A stretch of 64,000 nt of DNA from Prauserella halophila (GCF_024171895.1 NZ_JAMTCQ010000013.1:1-64000); one strand, 5' to 3'. Positions 1 to 19,884 are shown, numbered from the stretch's first letter. The notes: a model not told the origin generated them from the sequence alone. Made by a program: numbers and translations.

Positions 1-122
1 TACCCACGTGTTACTCACCCGTTCGCCACTCATCCACACCCGAAGATGCTTCAGCGTACGACTTGCATGTGTTAAGCACGCCGCCAGCGTTCGTCCTGAG
101 CCAGGATCAAACTCTCCAACAA
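1..122 (-). rRNA. rrs: 16S rRNA, 5' end (partial)
   Basis: Read on the minus strand, 115 down to 105 is the universal 5' 16S motif AGAGTTTGATC, followed by CTGGCTCAGGACGAACGC and the TAACACATGCAAGTCG segment. By alignment to E. coli numbering (motif at position 8), the mature 5' end falls near 122. The gene runs off the left edge, so only the first ~120 nt are present. It is the first gene of an rrn operon reading out of the window. Confidence 0.97.
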
Positions 123-250
123 TGCATTGAAAAATCCAAACCAAGCAAAAAACACAACACCACAACCAACCACGCCAAACACGCGATCAACCATGGCCCT
201 GCGCTAGCTCAAAAAAACCCCAAAAAAGAGGCACTAAGCAACAAAACAAA

Positions 251-284
251 GCTCACAAACACACTGTTGAGTTCTCAAACAACA
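251..284 (-). promoter_or_regulatory. rrn leader boxA-type antitermination/processing element
   Basis: The minus strand here reads GTTTGAGAACTCAACAGTG and continues GTTTGTGAGC. The core closely resembles the conserved element (TGTTTGAGAACTCAA) found in actinobacterial rrn leaders, where it is associated with boxA/NusB antitermination and with RNase processing. It lies about 130 nt upstream of the 16S 5' end. The identification rests on motif recognition only. Confidence 0.7.
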
Positions 285-298
285 CGCAGTTGGTCTTT

Positions 299-512
299 AT
301 CGTCGAGGCGCGACGAACTCACTGTCAAACCTACCGGCTTGTTATGAGCTAATCGCTTCGACTGGGAACACCCACTCTACCACACCTGTGGGAGCTTGGT
401 TCATGTCCCCTCGCCTGGTAACCCGGGGCTTCCGACTTGGCCTTTCGGCTTCCGTCTGCCCGGTCTCCCTGGCGACAAAGAGAACATTACACGGCCGCGA
501 AACCCTCTGAAA
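299..512 (-). promoter_or_regulatory. rrn promoter/leader region with two or three candidate sigma-70 promoters
   Basis: No gene is visible between tyrS (stop at 556) and 16S. On the minus strand there is a TTTCAG box (512-507), 17 nt, then TAATGT (489-484). There is also TGAACC (403-398), 18 nt, then TAGAGT (379-374). A TTTGACA box lies at 329-323, but its -10 is unclear (GACGAT at 304-299). Tandem promoters ahead of rrn are usual in actinobacteria. Which of these are used cannot be told from sequence. Confidence 0.5.
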
Positions 513-551
513 CAGGGGGGTCCCTTTATGGCGAACCCCCTGGTCAGAGGG
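503..551 (-). terminator. Hairpin terminator downstream of tyrS
   Basis: CCCTCTGA at 503-510 pairs perfectly with TCAGAGGG at 544-551. An inner G-run (515-520) faces a C-run (536-540). It starts 5 nt after the tyrS stop codon. There is no U tract, as is normal in high-GC actinobacteria. It would insulate the strong rrn promoters from the arg/mpg/tyrS transcript, although the most distal rrn promoter candidate overlaps its far stem. Confidence 0.65.
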
Positions 552-555
552 CAGA

Positions 556-1830
556 TCACGCCAGCAGGCGCAGTCCGGCCAGGTTCCGTTTGCCGCGGCG
601 CACGACGAGCCACTGCCCGTGCAGCGCGTCGGACGTCGCCGGTCCCCACTCCTCGTCGGTGATCTTCGTGTTGTTCACGTACGCCCCACCCTCCTTCACG
701 GTGCGGCGCGCGGCGCCCTTGCTCTCCACCAGACCGGTGGCCACGAGTACGTCCACAATGGTCGGCCCGTCGGACAACGTCACCTCGCCGACAGGCACCT
801 CCGCGAGGGCGGCGCGCAACGTGGGCTCGTCGAGCCCGGCCAGGTCGCCCCGGCCGAACAGTGCCTGGCTCGCGGCCACCACCTGGGCCGTCTGCTCCGG
901 ACCGTGCACGAGATCGGTCAGCTCCTGAGCCAGCCGCCGCTGTCCCGCCCTGGCCGCGGGCCGCTCCACCGTGGCGTTCTCGAGTTCGGCGATCTCGTCG
1001 CGGTCGAGGAAGGTCAGCAGCTTGAGGTACTCGGACACGCTCGCGTCCGGCAGATTCAGGAAGTACTGGTACCAGGCGTACGGCGAGGTCAGCTCCGGAT
1101 CGAGCCACACGTTGCCGCCACCGGTGGACTTGCCGAGCTTGCGGCCGTCGGCGTCGGTGACCAGCGGCGTGGTCAGTCCGTGCACCTGCGCACCGTGCAC
1201 GCGCCGGACGAGGTCGACCCCCGCCACGATGTTGCCCCACTGATCGGATCCGCCGACCTGGAGCGTGACCCCGTGCCGTTCGTAGAGCTCGCGGTAGTCG
1301 TGCGCCTGCAGCAGCATGTAGCTGAACTCGGTGTAGGACATGCCGTCGCCGTCCAGCCTGCGCTTGACCGTGTCGCGCGCCAGCATCGTGTTGACCGAGA
1401 AGTGCTTGCCCACGTCCCGCAGAAAGACCGGCACGGACATCTCCCCGAGCCAGTCGAGGTTGTTGACCTCGACCGGCTTCAGCTCGGGGTCGTCGAAGTC
1501 GACGAACCGGGCCAGCTGGCCGCGGAGGTTCTGCGCCCATTCGCGGACGGTCTCCTCCGAGTTGAGCGTGCGCTCCCCCACATCCCGTGGGTCACCGATC
1601 AGGCCGGTGCCACCGCCCGCGAGCAGAACCGGCCGGTAGCCGGCGTTCTGGAACCGCCGCAGCGTCAGCATCTGCACGAGATGCCCTGCGTGCAGGCTGG
1701 GCGCGGTCGGGTCGAATCCCGTGTAGACGGACACGGGGCCGTCGCTGAGGTCGCGCCGCAGCGCCTCGGCATCCGTGGACTGCGTGATCAGTCCCCGCCA
1801 GGTCAGCTCGTCAACGATGTGCTCACTCAC
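556..1830 (-). CDS. tyrS: Tyrosine--tRNA ligase
   Basis: This class I aminoacyl-tRNA synthetase charges tRNA-Tyr in the cytoplasm. The class I HIGH-type motif is seen as PSLHAGH (about residue 44). The KMSKS loop appears as KLGKS, after the tyrosine-binding [10 protein letters not shown] segment. The C-terminal ~70 residues form an S4-like RNA-binding domain ([20 protein letters not shown]). The start chosen is GTG at 1830, giving [14 protein letters not shown], which matches the usual N-terminus of the family. An in-frame ATG lies at 1839, and the frame stays open to 1923. The product is 424 aa, of normal length. It follows mpg by 70 nt and is the last gene before the rrn promoters. Confidence 0.96.
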   Translation of the reverse strand: MSEHIVDELTWRGLITQSTDAEALRRDLSDGPVSVYTGFDPTAPSLHAGHLVQMLTLRRFQNAGYRPVLLAGGGTGLIGDPRDVGERTLNSEETVREWAQNLRGQLARFVDFDDPELKPVEVNNLDWLGEMSVPVFLRDVGKHFSVNTMLARDTVKRRLDGDGMSYTEFSYMLLQAHDYRELYERHGVTLQVGGSDQWGNIVAGVDLVRRVHGAQVHGLTTPLVTDADGRKLGKSTGGGNVWLDPELTSPYAWYQYFLNLPDASVSEYLKLLTFLDRDEIAELENATVERPAARAGQRRLAQELTDLVHGPEQTAQVVAASQALFGRGDLAGLDEPTLRAALAEVPVGEVTLSDGPTIVDVLVATGLVESKGAARRTVKEGGAYVNNTKITDEEWGPATSDALHGQWLVVRRGKRNLAGLRLLA

Positions 1831-1900
1831 GCGGCCCATTGTCCCCGGCCCGCCGCCGGGTGACGCCGCGGGGACCGGGGACGGCGCCGGTCGGCCCCGG

Positions 1901-2527
1901 TCAGCGGCGTACGCGTCCGCCACGCCGGTACGTGCTCACAGCGGGCGAGCCGTCGATCCAGAACCGCCACGGCACGTCCTGGGCCGCCGCCACCCCGACC
2001 CGCGGCCCGGTGCGGATGCTCTCGGCAGCGACGTCGTCGCCCTGCAGCAGCCGCACCGGCGAAGCCGCGTCGGTGAGATCGACGCCGTTGTGGGCGGCCT
2101 CGAGCCCGAGCAGCGAGGTCAGTACCGCCGGGCCCTTGGCAACGGTGCCGTTCCCGCGCGCCGTCGGCCGCCGCGACCGCGCCAGCTCCTGCCCCTCGAT
2201 CACCTCGCCCGCGCGCACCAGCACCGCGCCCGGCTTGCCGTCCGTGAGGCCCACGACGTTGGCGCAGAAATGCATGCCGTAGACGAAGTAGACGTACAGA
2301 TACCCGGCCGGGCCCCACATCACGTCGTTGCGGGACGTCCGGCCGCGGTAGCAGTGCGACGCCGGGTCGTCGAGTCCGCGGTACGCCTCGACCTCGGCGA
2401 GGCGCACCCGCACCGTGCCCTGGTCGCCGCGCGATTCGAGCACACAGCCCAGGAGCCACGGCGCCAGGGCGACGGGATCGACGGCGAGGTCCTCGCGGCT
2501 CACCACCCGCGCTGTGTCGTCGATCAT
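1901..2527 (-). CDS. mpg: DNA-3-methyladenine glycosylase (AAG/MPG family)
   Basis: This monofunctional base-excision repair glycosylase removes alkylated purines such as 3-methyladenine. The 208-aa protein has the family's landmarks: [20 protein letters not shown] near residue 45 (the Glu is the expected general base), [19 protein letters not shown], and a C-terminal GPRVGV segment. ATG 2527 opens [15 protein letters not shown]; more upstream in-frame sequence lies inside argH and is not family-like. It sits 31 nt downstream of argH on the same strand and is probably co-transcribed with the arginine genes, as in related actinobacteria. Confidence 0.93.
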   Translation of the reverse strand: MIDDTARVVSREDLAVDPVALAPWLLGCVLESRGDQGTVRVRLAEVEAYRGLDDPASHCYRGRTSRNDVMWGPAGYLYVYFVYGMHFCANVVGLTDGKPGAVLVRAGEVIEGQELARSRRPTARGNGTVAKGPAVLTSLLGLEAAHNGVDLTDAASPVRLLQGDDVAAESIRTGPRVGVAAAQDVPWRFWIDGSPAVSTYRRGGRVRR

Positions 2528-2558
2528 GCTCGGCAGGATAACGGCCGCACGGTGACCC

Positions 2559-8034
<5,476 letters not shown>

Positions 8035-8035
<1 letters not shown>

Positions 8036-8957
8036 CACACGTCCTCCTGCACGCCGTCGGGCAGCACCATCGTGCCGATGCCGCGTTCGGTGAACACCTC
8101 GAGCAGTACCGAATGCGGAATCCGGCCGTCGATCACGTGCCCGCGGCGCACCCCACCGCGGATGGCGCGCACGCACGCCTCCATCTTCGGGATCATGCCG
8201 CTGGCCAGCTCCGGCAGCATCGCCTCGAGCCTGCTCACCCCGAGCTGGTCGACGAGCGACGAACGGTCCGGCCAATTCGCGTACAGACCTTCGACATCGG
8301 TCAGCACGACGAGCTTCTCCGCCCCGAGCGCCCCCGCGAGCGCACCGGCCGCGGTGTCGGCGTTCACGTTGTGCACCACACCGTCGGCATCCGGGGCGAC
8401 CGTCGACACGACCGGGATGCGCCCGGCGTTGACGATGTCCTGCACCGCTTCCGGGTTCACCCCGGCGACCTCGCCGACCAGCCCGATGTCGACACTCTCA
8501 CCGTCCACCGTGGCCTGTTTCCGCTCCGCGGTGAACAGGCGTGCGTCCTCGCCCGAGATGCCGACAGCGTAGGGGCCGTGCGCGTTGATCAGGCCGACCA
8601 GCTCCCTGCTGACCTGGCCCACCAGCACCATCCGCACGACGTCCATGGTCTCCGGCGTCGTGACCCGCAGCCCGCCCTTGAACTCGCCCTCGATCCCGAG
8701 GCGGTCGAGCATCGAGTTGATCTGCGGTCCACCACCGTGCACCACCACCGGGTGCACCCCCGCCAGCCGCAGGAACACCATGTCCTCGGCGAACGCGCGC
8801 TTGAGTTCCTCGTCCACCATCGCGTTGCCGCCGTACTTGACGACCACCGTGGCTCCGTGGAACCGCTGCAGCCACGGCAGCGCCTCGATCAGCACACCCG
8901 CCTTCTCCGACGCCGTGGCGAGGCGTTCGTCGGCGGGGATCAGGGATTCGGGATCAC

Positions 8958-8961
<4 letters not shown>
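8035..8961 (-). CDS. argB: Acetylglutamate kinase
   Basis: It phosphorylates N-acetylglutamate, often the feedback-controlled step. It has the amino-acid-kinase fold: KYGGNAM near the N-terminus (ATP-phosphate Lys), VHGGGPQIN (substrate glycine loop), and [15 protein letters not shown]. An N-terminal helix ([21 protein letters not shown]) of the type linked to arginine feedback in hexameric enzymes is present. Start ATG 8961 shares ATGA with the argJ stop. The product is 308 aa. Confidence 0.96.
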
Positions 8962-13887
<4,926 letters not shown>

Positions 13888-14002
13888 TACGCCTCCTTGC
13901 TGCCGCGGTGCGGACGCATCCGGGTCCGGACCGCAGGATTACCGGAACGGTGGTGGGATCGGGCGCCGGCCACGGTCGGGTGCTCGGGTCCGGGGACGGC
14001 CA

Positions 14003-15100
<1,098 letters not shown>

Positions 15101-15146
15101 TCAGGACACGGGACATGCCCCGCGGCGTCTGCCGACGCCTCATCGG

Positions 15147-15182
15147 ATTCTAAGTGACCGGCCGTGCCCTGCTGCCGGTCAC
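15147..15182 (-). promoter_or_regulatory. pheS promoter -10 box and adjacent inverted repeat
   Basis: TAGAAT on the minus strand (15152-15147) is a good -10 box about 70 nt before pheS; its -35 is poor. Just upstream, GTGACCGG (15154-15161) pairs with CCGGTCAC (15175-15182), an 8-bp stem with a 13-nt loop. The stem may end the preceding tsnR-like transcript or serve as a binding site. I see no T-box or leader peptide. Confidence 0.4.
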
Positions 15183-15216
15183 CCTCAGTGGGCGCGGACC
15201 CGCAACCGGGCGGCGG

Positions 15217-15984
15217 TCATCCCCCGCGGATCACGCGGGCGTACAGGCACACCGCGGCGGCGGTGGCGAGGTTCAAGCTCTCGGCGTTGCCGGAGATCGG
15301 GACGCGGACCGTCTCGTCGGCGGCGCCTGCCACCTCGGCGGGCAGGCCGTGGGCCTCGTTGCCGAACAGCCATGCGATCGGGCCGTCGAGCGAGACACCG
15401 GTCAGGTCCTGTTCGGCGTCGCTCTCCGTGGCGATCGTCCGCAGGCCCGCACGGCCGCAGGCGTCGAGGACGGCGGCCGGGTCCCGCTCGCGCGCGACGG
15501 GCAGGTGGAACAGGCTTCCGGTGGAGGCGCGCACGCACTTGCCGTTGTGCACGTCGACGGTGTCCCCCGCGAAGACGACGGCGTCGGCACCGGCGGCGTC
15601 GGCCACGCGCAGCACGGTGCCGGCGTTACCGGGGTCGGCGATGCCGCACAGCACCGCCACCAGCCGTGGCTGCCCGCTGAGCGCCTCGTCGAGCGGCACC
15701 GTCACGGCGTCGCACACCGCGACCAGTCCCTGCGGCGAGACGGTCTCGGACAGCAGTTCGGCGGCGCGGCTGTCGATCAGCGACACGCGCGGTGCCCCGG
15801 CGACGAGGTCGGCGTGCCGCTCGGCCGCCGTCTCGGTGACGAACAGCTCGTGCACCCGCCCGAAGCGCAGGGCCTCGCGCACGGCCTGGGCACCTTCGAC
15901 GAGGAAGCGTCCGGCGTCGTCGCGGCCCGGCTTCGTGGTCAGGCGCCGAGCAGCAACGACCCGGGGCGTCTTGTGTGTGAACAC
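15217..15984 (-). CDS. TrmH/SpoU-family RNA methyltransferase (TsnR-like)
   Basis: This SAM-dependent SPOUT methyltransferase probably 2'-O-methylates a ribose in 23S rRNA or tRNA. The three SPOUT motifs are visible: IADPGNAGTVLRVADAAGAD, LFGNEAHGLPAEV, and the knot-forming SLNLATAAAVCLYARV near the C-terminus. The N-terminal ~90 residues form a substrate-binding domain (RFLVEGAQAVREAL). The start is taken as GTG 15984 (VFTHKTPRVVAARRL), giving 255 aa. It follows rplT by 32 nt, the position of tsnR in mycobacteria. The exact target nucleotide is not decidable. Confidence 0.9.
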   Translation of the reverse strand: MFTHKTPRVVAARRLTTKPGRDDAGRFLVEGAQAVREALRFGRVHELFVTETAAERHADLVAGAPRVSLIDSRAAELLSETVSPQGLVAVCDAVTVPLDEALSGQPRLVAVLCGIADPGNAGTVLRVADAAGADAVVFAGDTVDVHNGKCVRASTGSLFHLPVARERDPAAVLDACGRAGLRTIATESDAEQDLTGVSLDGPIAWLFGNEAHGLPAEVAGAADETVRVPISGNAESLNLATAAAVCLYARVIRGG

Positions 15985-16016
15985 GGTGACAGCCCCGGGT
16001 CGTGTCGTGTGCGCGG

Positions 16017-16394
16017 TCAGGCCGACTTCTTCTCGTCGGTGTTGACGTGCTGCTTGGCCACCTCGGCCAGCGAGGCGAAGGCCTCGGCGTCGTTCACGGC
16101 GAGTTCGGCCAGGATCTTGCGGTCCACCTCGACACCGGCGGCCTTCAGGCCCTGGACGAGCCGGTTGTAGGTGATGCCGTTCTGGCGGGCCGCCGCGTTG
16201 ATCCGGGTGATCCACAGCTGGCGGAAGTCACCCTTGCGGGCACGGCGGTCCCGGTACGAGTACTGGAACGAGTGGAGCGTCTGCTCCTTGGCCTTGCGGT
16301 ACAGCCGCGAACGCTGGCCACGGTAGCCGCTGGCCATGTCTAGTGTTGCGCGACGCTTCTTCTGGGCGTTCACCGCCCGCTTGACGCGTGCCAC
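16017..16394 (-). CDS. rplT: 50S ribosomal protein L20
   Basis: This 23S rRNA-binding protein is needed early in 50S assembly. The 125-aa sequence starts [18 protein letters not shown] and contains the L20 signature region [18 protein letters not shown] at residues ~58-75. The very basic, elongated N-terminus is typical. It is the third gene of infC-rpmI-rplT, 65 nt after rpmI. The C-terminus ends in a short acidic/lysine tail. Confidence 0.98.
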   Translation of the reverse strand: MARVKRAVNAQKKRRATLDMASGYRGQRSRLYRKAKEQTLHSFQYSYRDRRARKGDFRQLWITRINAAARQNGITYNRLVQGLKAAGVEVDRKILAELAVNDAEAFASLAEVAKQHVNTDEKKSA

Positions 16395-16459
16395 GGATCC
16401 ATCCTGTCGTTCAGGGGGCGCAGGGGGCGCCCCGGGTGGTTACGGCGGGTGCGAAAAGG

Positions 16460-16654
16460 TCAGCGACCGAGGAGCCGCTTGACGCGAGGCACGTCGGAGG
16501 CGTCGACGTCGGTCGTGCCCTCGAGGCGACGGGTGAGCTTCGTCGGCTTGCTCTCCATCAGGTGTCGGCGGCCGACCCGCTGGCGACGAAGCTTGCCCTT
16601 GCCCGTCACACGGACGCGCTTGGCCGTCCCCTTGTGCGTCTTGTTCTTCGGCAT
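16460..16654 (-). CDS. rpmI: 50S ribosomal protein L35
   Basis: This is a small basic ribosomal protein of 64 aa, starting MPKNKTHKGTAKRVRVTG and followed by a GKLRRQRVGRRHLMESKP segment that matches L35. It lies between infC and rplT in the conserved three-gene operon. The ATG at 16654 follows a GAAAGAGGGAAGA-type ribosome-binding site (revcomp of 16655-16668). Confidence 0.97.
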   Translation of the reverse strand: MPKNKTHKGTAKRVRVTGKGKLRRQRVGRRHLMESKPTKLTRRLEGTTDVDASDVPRVKRLLGR

Positions 16655-16760
16655 TCTTCCCTCTTTCGAACGGCAGCACGCCGGCTCGCGGCGTGCTGCA
16701 CACGTGGCCGCCCGGCAACGTTCGTGTCGCCGCCGGGCGAGCTGCCGTGATCGGGGCCGG

Positions 16761-17321
16761 TCAGGACTCGGCGCCCTCGGCTTCCTTCGTCGCCTTCGAC
16801 TTGGTCTTCGTCTTCTTGTGCGGGGCCAGCACCATGATCATGTTGCGGCCGTCCTGCTTCGGCTTCGACTCGATGAAGGCGAGGTCCGACACGTCGTCGG
16901 CAAGCCTCTCCAGCAGCCGGAATCCCAGCTCCGGGCGGGACTGCTCGCGACCGCGGAACATGATCGTGACCTTGACCTTGTTGCCCTGAGCGAGGAAGCG
17001 GGACACGTGCCCCTTCTTCGTCTCGTAGTCGTGCGGGTCGATCTTCGGCCGCAGCTTCTGTTCCTTGATGACAGTCATCTGCTGGTTGCGGCGCGATTCA
17101 CGAGCCTTCTGCGCGGACTCGTACTTGAACTTTCCGTAGTCCATGAGCCGGGCTACCGGCGGCCGCGCCTGCGGCGCCACCTCGACGAGGTCGAGGTCGG
17201 CTTCCTCGGCGAGCCGGAGCGCGTCCTCGATGCGGACGATGCCGACCTGCTCGCCGTTCGGTCCCACGAGACGAACCTCGGGGACTCGGATGCGCTCATT
17301 GATGCGCGTCTCGGAGCTGAT
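16761..17321 (-). CDS. infC: Translation initiation factor IF-3, with an AUC start codon
   Basis: IF-3 binds the 30S subunit, keeps the subunits apart, and monitors start-codon/initiator-tRNA pairing. The conserved N-terminus [20 protein letters not shown] and the linker/C-domain segments [10 protein letters not shown] and [12 protein letters not shown] are present. The reading frame has no ATG/GTG/TTG at the conserved N-terminus. A strong AAGGAGG sits 4 nt before ATC at 17321, giving [12 protein letters not shown] (186 aa). This is like E. coli infC, whose AUU start allows autoregulation. The next usable ATG upstream (17384) lacks a ribosome-binding site and would add non-conserved sequence. 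Confidence 0.95.
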   Translation of the reverse strand: MSSETRINERIRVPEVRLVGPNGEQVGIVRIEDALRLAEEADLDLVEVAPQARPPVARLMDYGKFKYESAQKARESRRNQQMTVIKEQKLRPKIDPHDYETKKGHVSRFLAQGNKVKVTIMFRGREQSRPELGFRLLERLADDVSDLAFIESKPKQDGRNMIMVLAPHKKTKTKSKATKEAEGAES

Positions 17322-17389
17322 GGGGCCTCCTTGGTCCAAGTGTCGCTGGTTCTCGTTCGACCCTGGTGCCCACAGTGCCCACATACCAC

Positions 17390-17432
17390 GGGCCCCGGTC
17401 ACCGGTACTCCGAGTACCACGGTGAGGGGCCC
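17390..17432 (-). promoter_or_regulatory. Long inverted repeat upstream of infC
   Basis: GGGCCCC (17390-17396) pairs with GGGGCCC (17426-17432). Inside it CACCG pairs with CGGTG, and GTACTC pairs with GAGTAC around a single-base loop. This nearly continuous 43-nt hairpin begins about 70 nt before the infC ATC codon. It could be a leader attenuator of the infC operon or a regulatory site in the divergent promoter region. Neither is shown by sequence alone. Confidence 0.45.
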
Positions 17433-17610
17433 ATCAATCCGATCACGGTCCGCAGCAGTGCTGCGAGACGTTCCGCGCATTCACCGGACGGCGAATACTG
17501 CGGGACCGGACCCGGCCGCCTTTCGCATGGCGGCGACTCGGGTGGGAGCGGGGCTCCACTTGCGGCCCCCGATCGCTCGGGAGCTGGTCGCACATGGAAG
17601 GGTAGCAGAC

Positions 17611-18030
17611 GTGGTCGACGACTCTTTCAACACACCGGATACCGGCGATAATCCCGTGGCCGGAGCGGCTGAAGCGGCCCGAGCGGCCGGAGCCACGGAC
17701 GTGACCGACGCCGTGCGGGAGCTCGACGAGATCCCGAGTGTCGAGGTGATCAGCCGCGCCGCAGTGATGCTGCTGTCGGCGGCGGCCGAACGACTCGGCC
17801 TCTCCGACGAGGACCCCGAGGGCAGCCCACGCCGTGACCTGGACGAGGCCCGCAGGCTCATCACCGCGCTGGCCGGCCTGATCACCGCGTCGGCCGAGTA
17901 CCTCGGCGTGCACGCCGCTCCCCTGCGGGACGGCCTGCAGTCGCTGCAGAAGGCCTTCCGCGAGGCGTCCGCCGTACCCGACGCCCCCGGCCAGGGACCC
18001 GGCGAGAAGTACACCGGCCCCGTCCACTGA
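17611..18030 (+). CDS. DUF1844 domain protein
   Basis: This is a small cytoplasmic protein of unknown function, 139 aa. The DUF1844 core is IPSVEVISRAAVMLLSAAAERLGL (about residues 42-65), followed by a helical region. Such genes lie next to infC throughout the actinobacteria. The start is GTG 17611 with a GGAAGGG ribosome-binding site 8 nt upstream. The 3' end lies inside a 24-bp tandem duplication, so the last codons and the stop are repeated downstream. It is divergent from infC. Confidence 0.85.
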   Translation: MVDDSFNTPDTGDNPVAGAAEAARAAGATDVTDAVRELDEIPSVEVISRAAVMLLSAAAERLGLSDEDPEGSPRRDLDEARRLITALAGLITASAEYLGVHAAPLRDGLQSLQKAFREASAVPDAPGQGPGEKYTGPVH

Positions 18031-18067
18031 CCCGCACTCGGCCCCGTCCACTGACCCGCACTCGGCC
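18016..18067. repeat. 24-bp tandem duplication spanning a stop codon
   Basis: Positions 18016-18039 and 18040-18063 are identical, and the next 4 nt begin a third copy. The first unit contains the last codons and the stop of the DUF1844 gene. It ends at a hairpin terminator. It looks like a slippage or replication duplication. Confidence 0.9.
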
Positions 18068-18095
18068 GTGGCCGCCTCGGCCGGGGCGGCCACGG
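18066..18095 (+). terminator. Terminator hairpin after DUF1844 gene
   Basis: CCGTGGCCGCC (18066-18076) pairs perfectly with GGCGGCCACGG (18085-18095), an 11-bp stem and 8-nt loop located 35 nt after the stop codon. There is no U tract. Confidence 0.65.
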
Positions 18096-18134
18096 TGTCG
18101 GTGTCGCACCCGCGACGAATCGGAAACACCCCCG

Positions 18135-19127
18135 ATGGACCTGTCCTCCCCCGCTGCCGCCGCGACCCGGGAACGGCTGCGCGCCCGATTCGGGGCCACC
18201 GCCGAGACGTGGTGGTCGGGGTTGCGGGAGCGGCTCGACGCGCTGACCGCCGACTGGGAACTGGAGCTGGGCGAGCCGGTGGGCAGCGGCAACACATCCC
18301 TGGTCGTGCGGTGTCACGTCGGAACCCGCCCGGCGATCCTCAAGCTCACCCCCGACGCGGCGATCGCCGGGACGGAGGCAGCGGCACTCCGCGTCTGGCA
18401 ACCGTCGGGCCGGGTCCCGGCGGTGTACGCCGAGGCCGACGGCGCACTGCTGCTCGAGGCGATCCCGTCGGAAACGACGCTCGCCGACGCCGCAGAAGAC
18501 GCTGCGCTCCGGGACGTCGCCGCGCTGATCCGTGCCCTCCACGACACGACGCCCGAGCAGGCGATCCCCACGCAGCACGACACCACGCCGCACGGCACAG
18601 CGTGGCACGACCCAGTGCAGCATGACCCGGCGCAGCACGGCACGGCGCAGCACGACACAGAGCAGTACGACACAGAGCAGCACGACACAGCGGATGCCCG
18701 CTTCCGCCCACAGGCCGAGCGCACGGAGCTGTTGTTCGACCTGTGGCGGCGGCGCGGCCACGACGACGCCGAGTACGTCGCGGCGCTCGATCGTGGGCAG
18801 GCACTCGCGGCGGAGCTCGCCGCGAGTACGCCACGGGGCGCGCTCGTCCACGGCGACCTCCACCCCGGCAACGTCCTGGCCGGAGGTGGGCGGGGACTGG
18901 TCGCGATCGACCCGCGGCCGTGCCTGGGCGATCCGGCGTCCGACGCGATCGACTGGGTCGTCCGCGACGATCCCGCGCGCTGGCGCACCACTGCCGGCGA
19001 ACTCGCCGAGCTGATCGACGCCGACGCCGACCGGTTGTGGGCGTGGTGCCGCGCGTTCGCGGCCCGGCTGGCGGCCACCGACGGCGATGCCGCCCGCCGT
19101 CAGGCCTTCCGCGGCATCGCCGTGTAA
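18135..19127 (+). CDS. APH-family phosphotransferase with a His-rich pentapeptide repeat
   Basis: This belongs to the aminoglycoside 6-phosphotransferase / hydroxyurea phosphotransferase group, a kinase-like fold acting on small molecules. The catalytic loop LVHGDLHPGNVL and the metal-binding VAIDPRPCLGDPASDAIDW segment are intact near the C-terminus. The N-lobe carries LGEPVGSGNTSLV and AILKLTP (ATP Lys). Between the lobes, residues ~147-186 are eight consecutive pentapeptides of the form QHDTx, encoded by a 15-bp minisatellite. Total length is 330 aa. The 3' end overlaps the convergent response-regulator gene by 28 bp. The substrate cannot be named. Confidence 0.85.
   Translation: MDLSSPAAAATRERLRARFGATAETWWSGLRERLDALTADWELELGEPVGSGNTSLVVRCHVGTRPAILKLTPDAAIAGTEAAALRVWQPSGRVPAVYAEADGALLLEAIPSETTLADAAEDAALRDVAALIRALHDTTPEQAIPTQHDTTPHGTAWHDPVQHDPAQHGTAQHDTEQYDTEQHDTADARFRPQAERTELLFDLWRRRGHDDAEYVAALDRGQALAAELAASTPRGALVHGDLHPGNVLAGGGRGLVAIDPRPCLGDPASDAIDWVVRDDPARWRTTAGELAELIDADADRLWAWCRAFAARLAATDGDAARRQAFRGIAV
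18573..18692 (+). repeat. 15-bp x 8 coding minisatellite
   Basis: Eight direct 15-bp units without indels follow one another, consensus CAGCACGACACAGNG. They translate to QHDTT, PHGTA, WHDPV, QHDPA, QHGTA, QHDTE, QYDTE and QHDTA. The three 3' units are nearly identical; the 5' units have diverged. Confidence 0.95.
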
Positions 19128-19861
19128 CGCACCTCGGGCCTGCCGACGCCGCCGTAGTGCGGCTTGCGCCGGGCCAGTCCGTTGTCGGCCAGATACTCCA
19201 GGTACCGGCGCGCGGTGACTCTCGCGACGCCGACGGCGTCGGCCACCGCGGCCGCCGACATGCCGTCCCCGTCCCCGTCGCCGCCGTCCCCGTCTCCGTC
19301 TCCGTCCGCGCCGTCGTCGTCGGAGGTTCCCCCGCACCCGTCGCGCACGGACTCGGCGAGCACGGCGGAGATCGCCTCGAAGGTCTCCCCGCTCATGCCC
19401 TTCGGCAGCGCGACGTGCTCCGTGGTGCGCAGCGTCGCGAGCATCCGGTCGACCTCATCCTGCCCGTCGACCTCGCCGGACCGGGCGGCACTGTCGCGGT
19501 ACCGCACATAGCTCTCGAGCTTGCCTCGCAGCGCCGCGAACGTGAACGGCTTCAGCAGGTACTGCACCACGCCCGCGGACACGGCGGCCCGCACGACGCC
19601 CAGGTCACGGGCCGACGTGACGGCGATGACGTCGACGGTGTTGCCCTCGGCCCGCAGGGTGCGGCATACGGCGAGGCCGTGGGTGTCGGGCAGGTAGAAG
19701 TCCAGCAGCACGAGGTCGACGGGATGCGTCCGGCAGAACCGCACCGTCTCGGTGCCGGAACGGACGACGCCTGCGACCGTGAAACCGGGAATCCGCTCGA
19801 CGTAGGCACGATGCGCGTCGGCCGCGACCGGGTCGTCCTCCACCACCAGCACCGCAATCAT
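19100..19861 (-). CDS. Response regulator, CitB/DcuR-type
   Basis: This is the output half of a two-component system for C4-dicarboxylate/citrate-type signals. The receiver domain (residues ~1-115) has the acidic pair in VVEDD, the phospho-Asp in LVLLDFYLPD, and Lys in YLLKPF. The C-terminal helix-turn-helix is AAAVADAVGVARVTARRYL. The linker carries an unusual Asp-Gly repeat (residues ~178-200). The start is taken at ATG 19861 (MIAVLVVEDD). A GTG at 19888 would overlap the kinase stop as GTGA and is an equally possible coupled start. The neighbouring dctA is the probable target. Confidence 0.9.
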   Translation of the reverse strand: MIAVLVVEDDPVAADAHRAYVERIPGFTVAGVVRSGTETVRFCRTHPVDLVLLDFYLPDTHGLAVCRTLRAEGNTVDVIAVTSARDLGVVRAAVSAGVVQYLLKPFTFAALRGKLESYVRYRDSAARSGEVDGQDEVDRMLATLRTTEHVALPKGMSGETFEAISAVLAESVRDGCGGTSDDDGADGDGDGDGGDGDGDGMSAAAVADAVGVARVTARRYLEYLADNGLARRKPHYGGVGRPEVRYTAMPRKA

Positions 19862-19884
19862 CCTGGCGCGCAGCCTACCGGGCG

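Noticed and set aside
18573-18692. Regular repeats that could suggest a CRISPR array
   Set aside because: The period is 15 bp with no unique spacers and the array is in frame inside a gene; it is a minisatellite. No CRISPR array or cas gene was seen anywhere.
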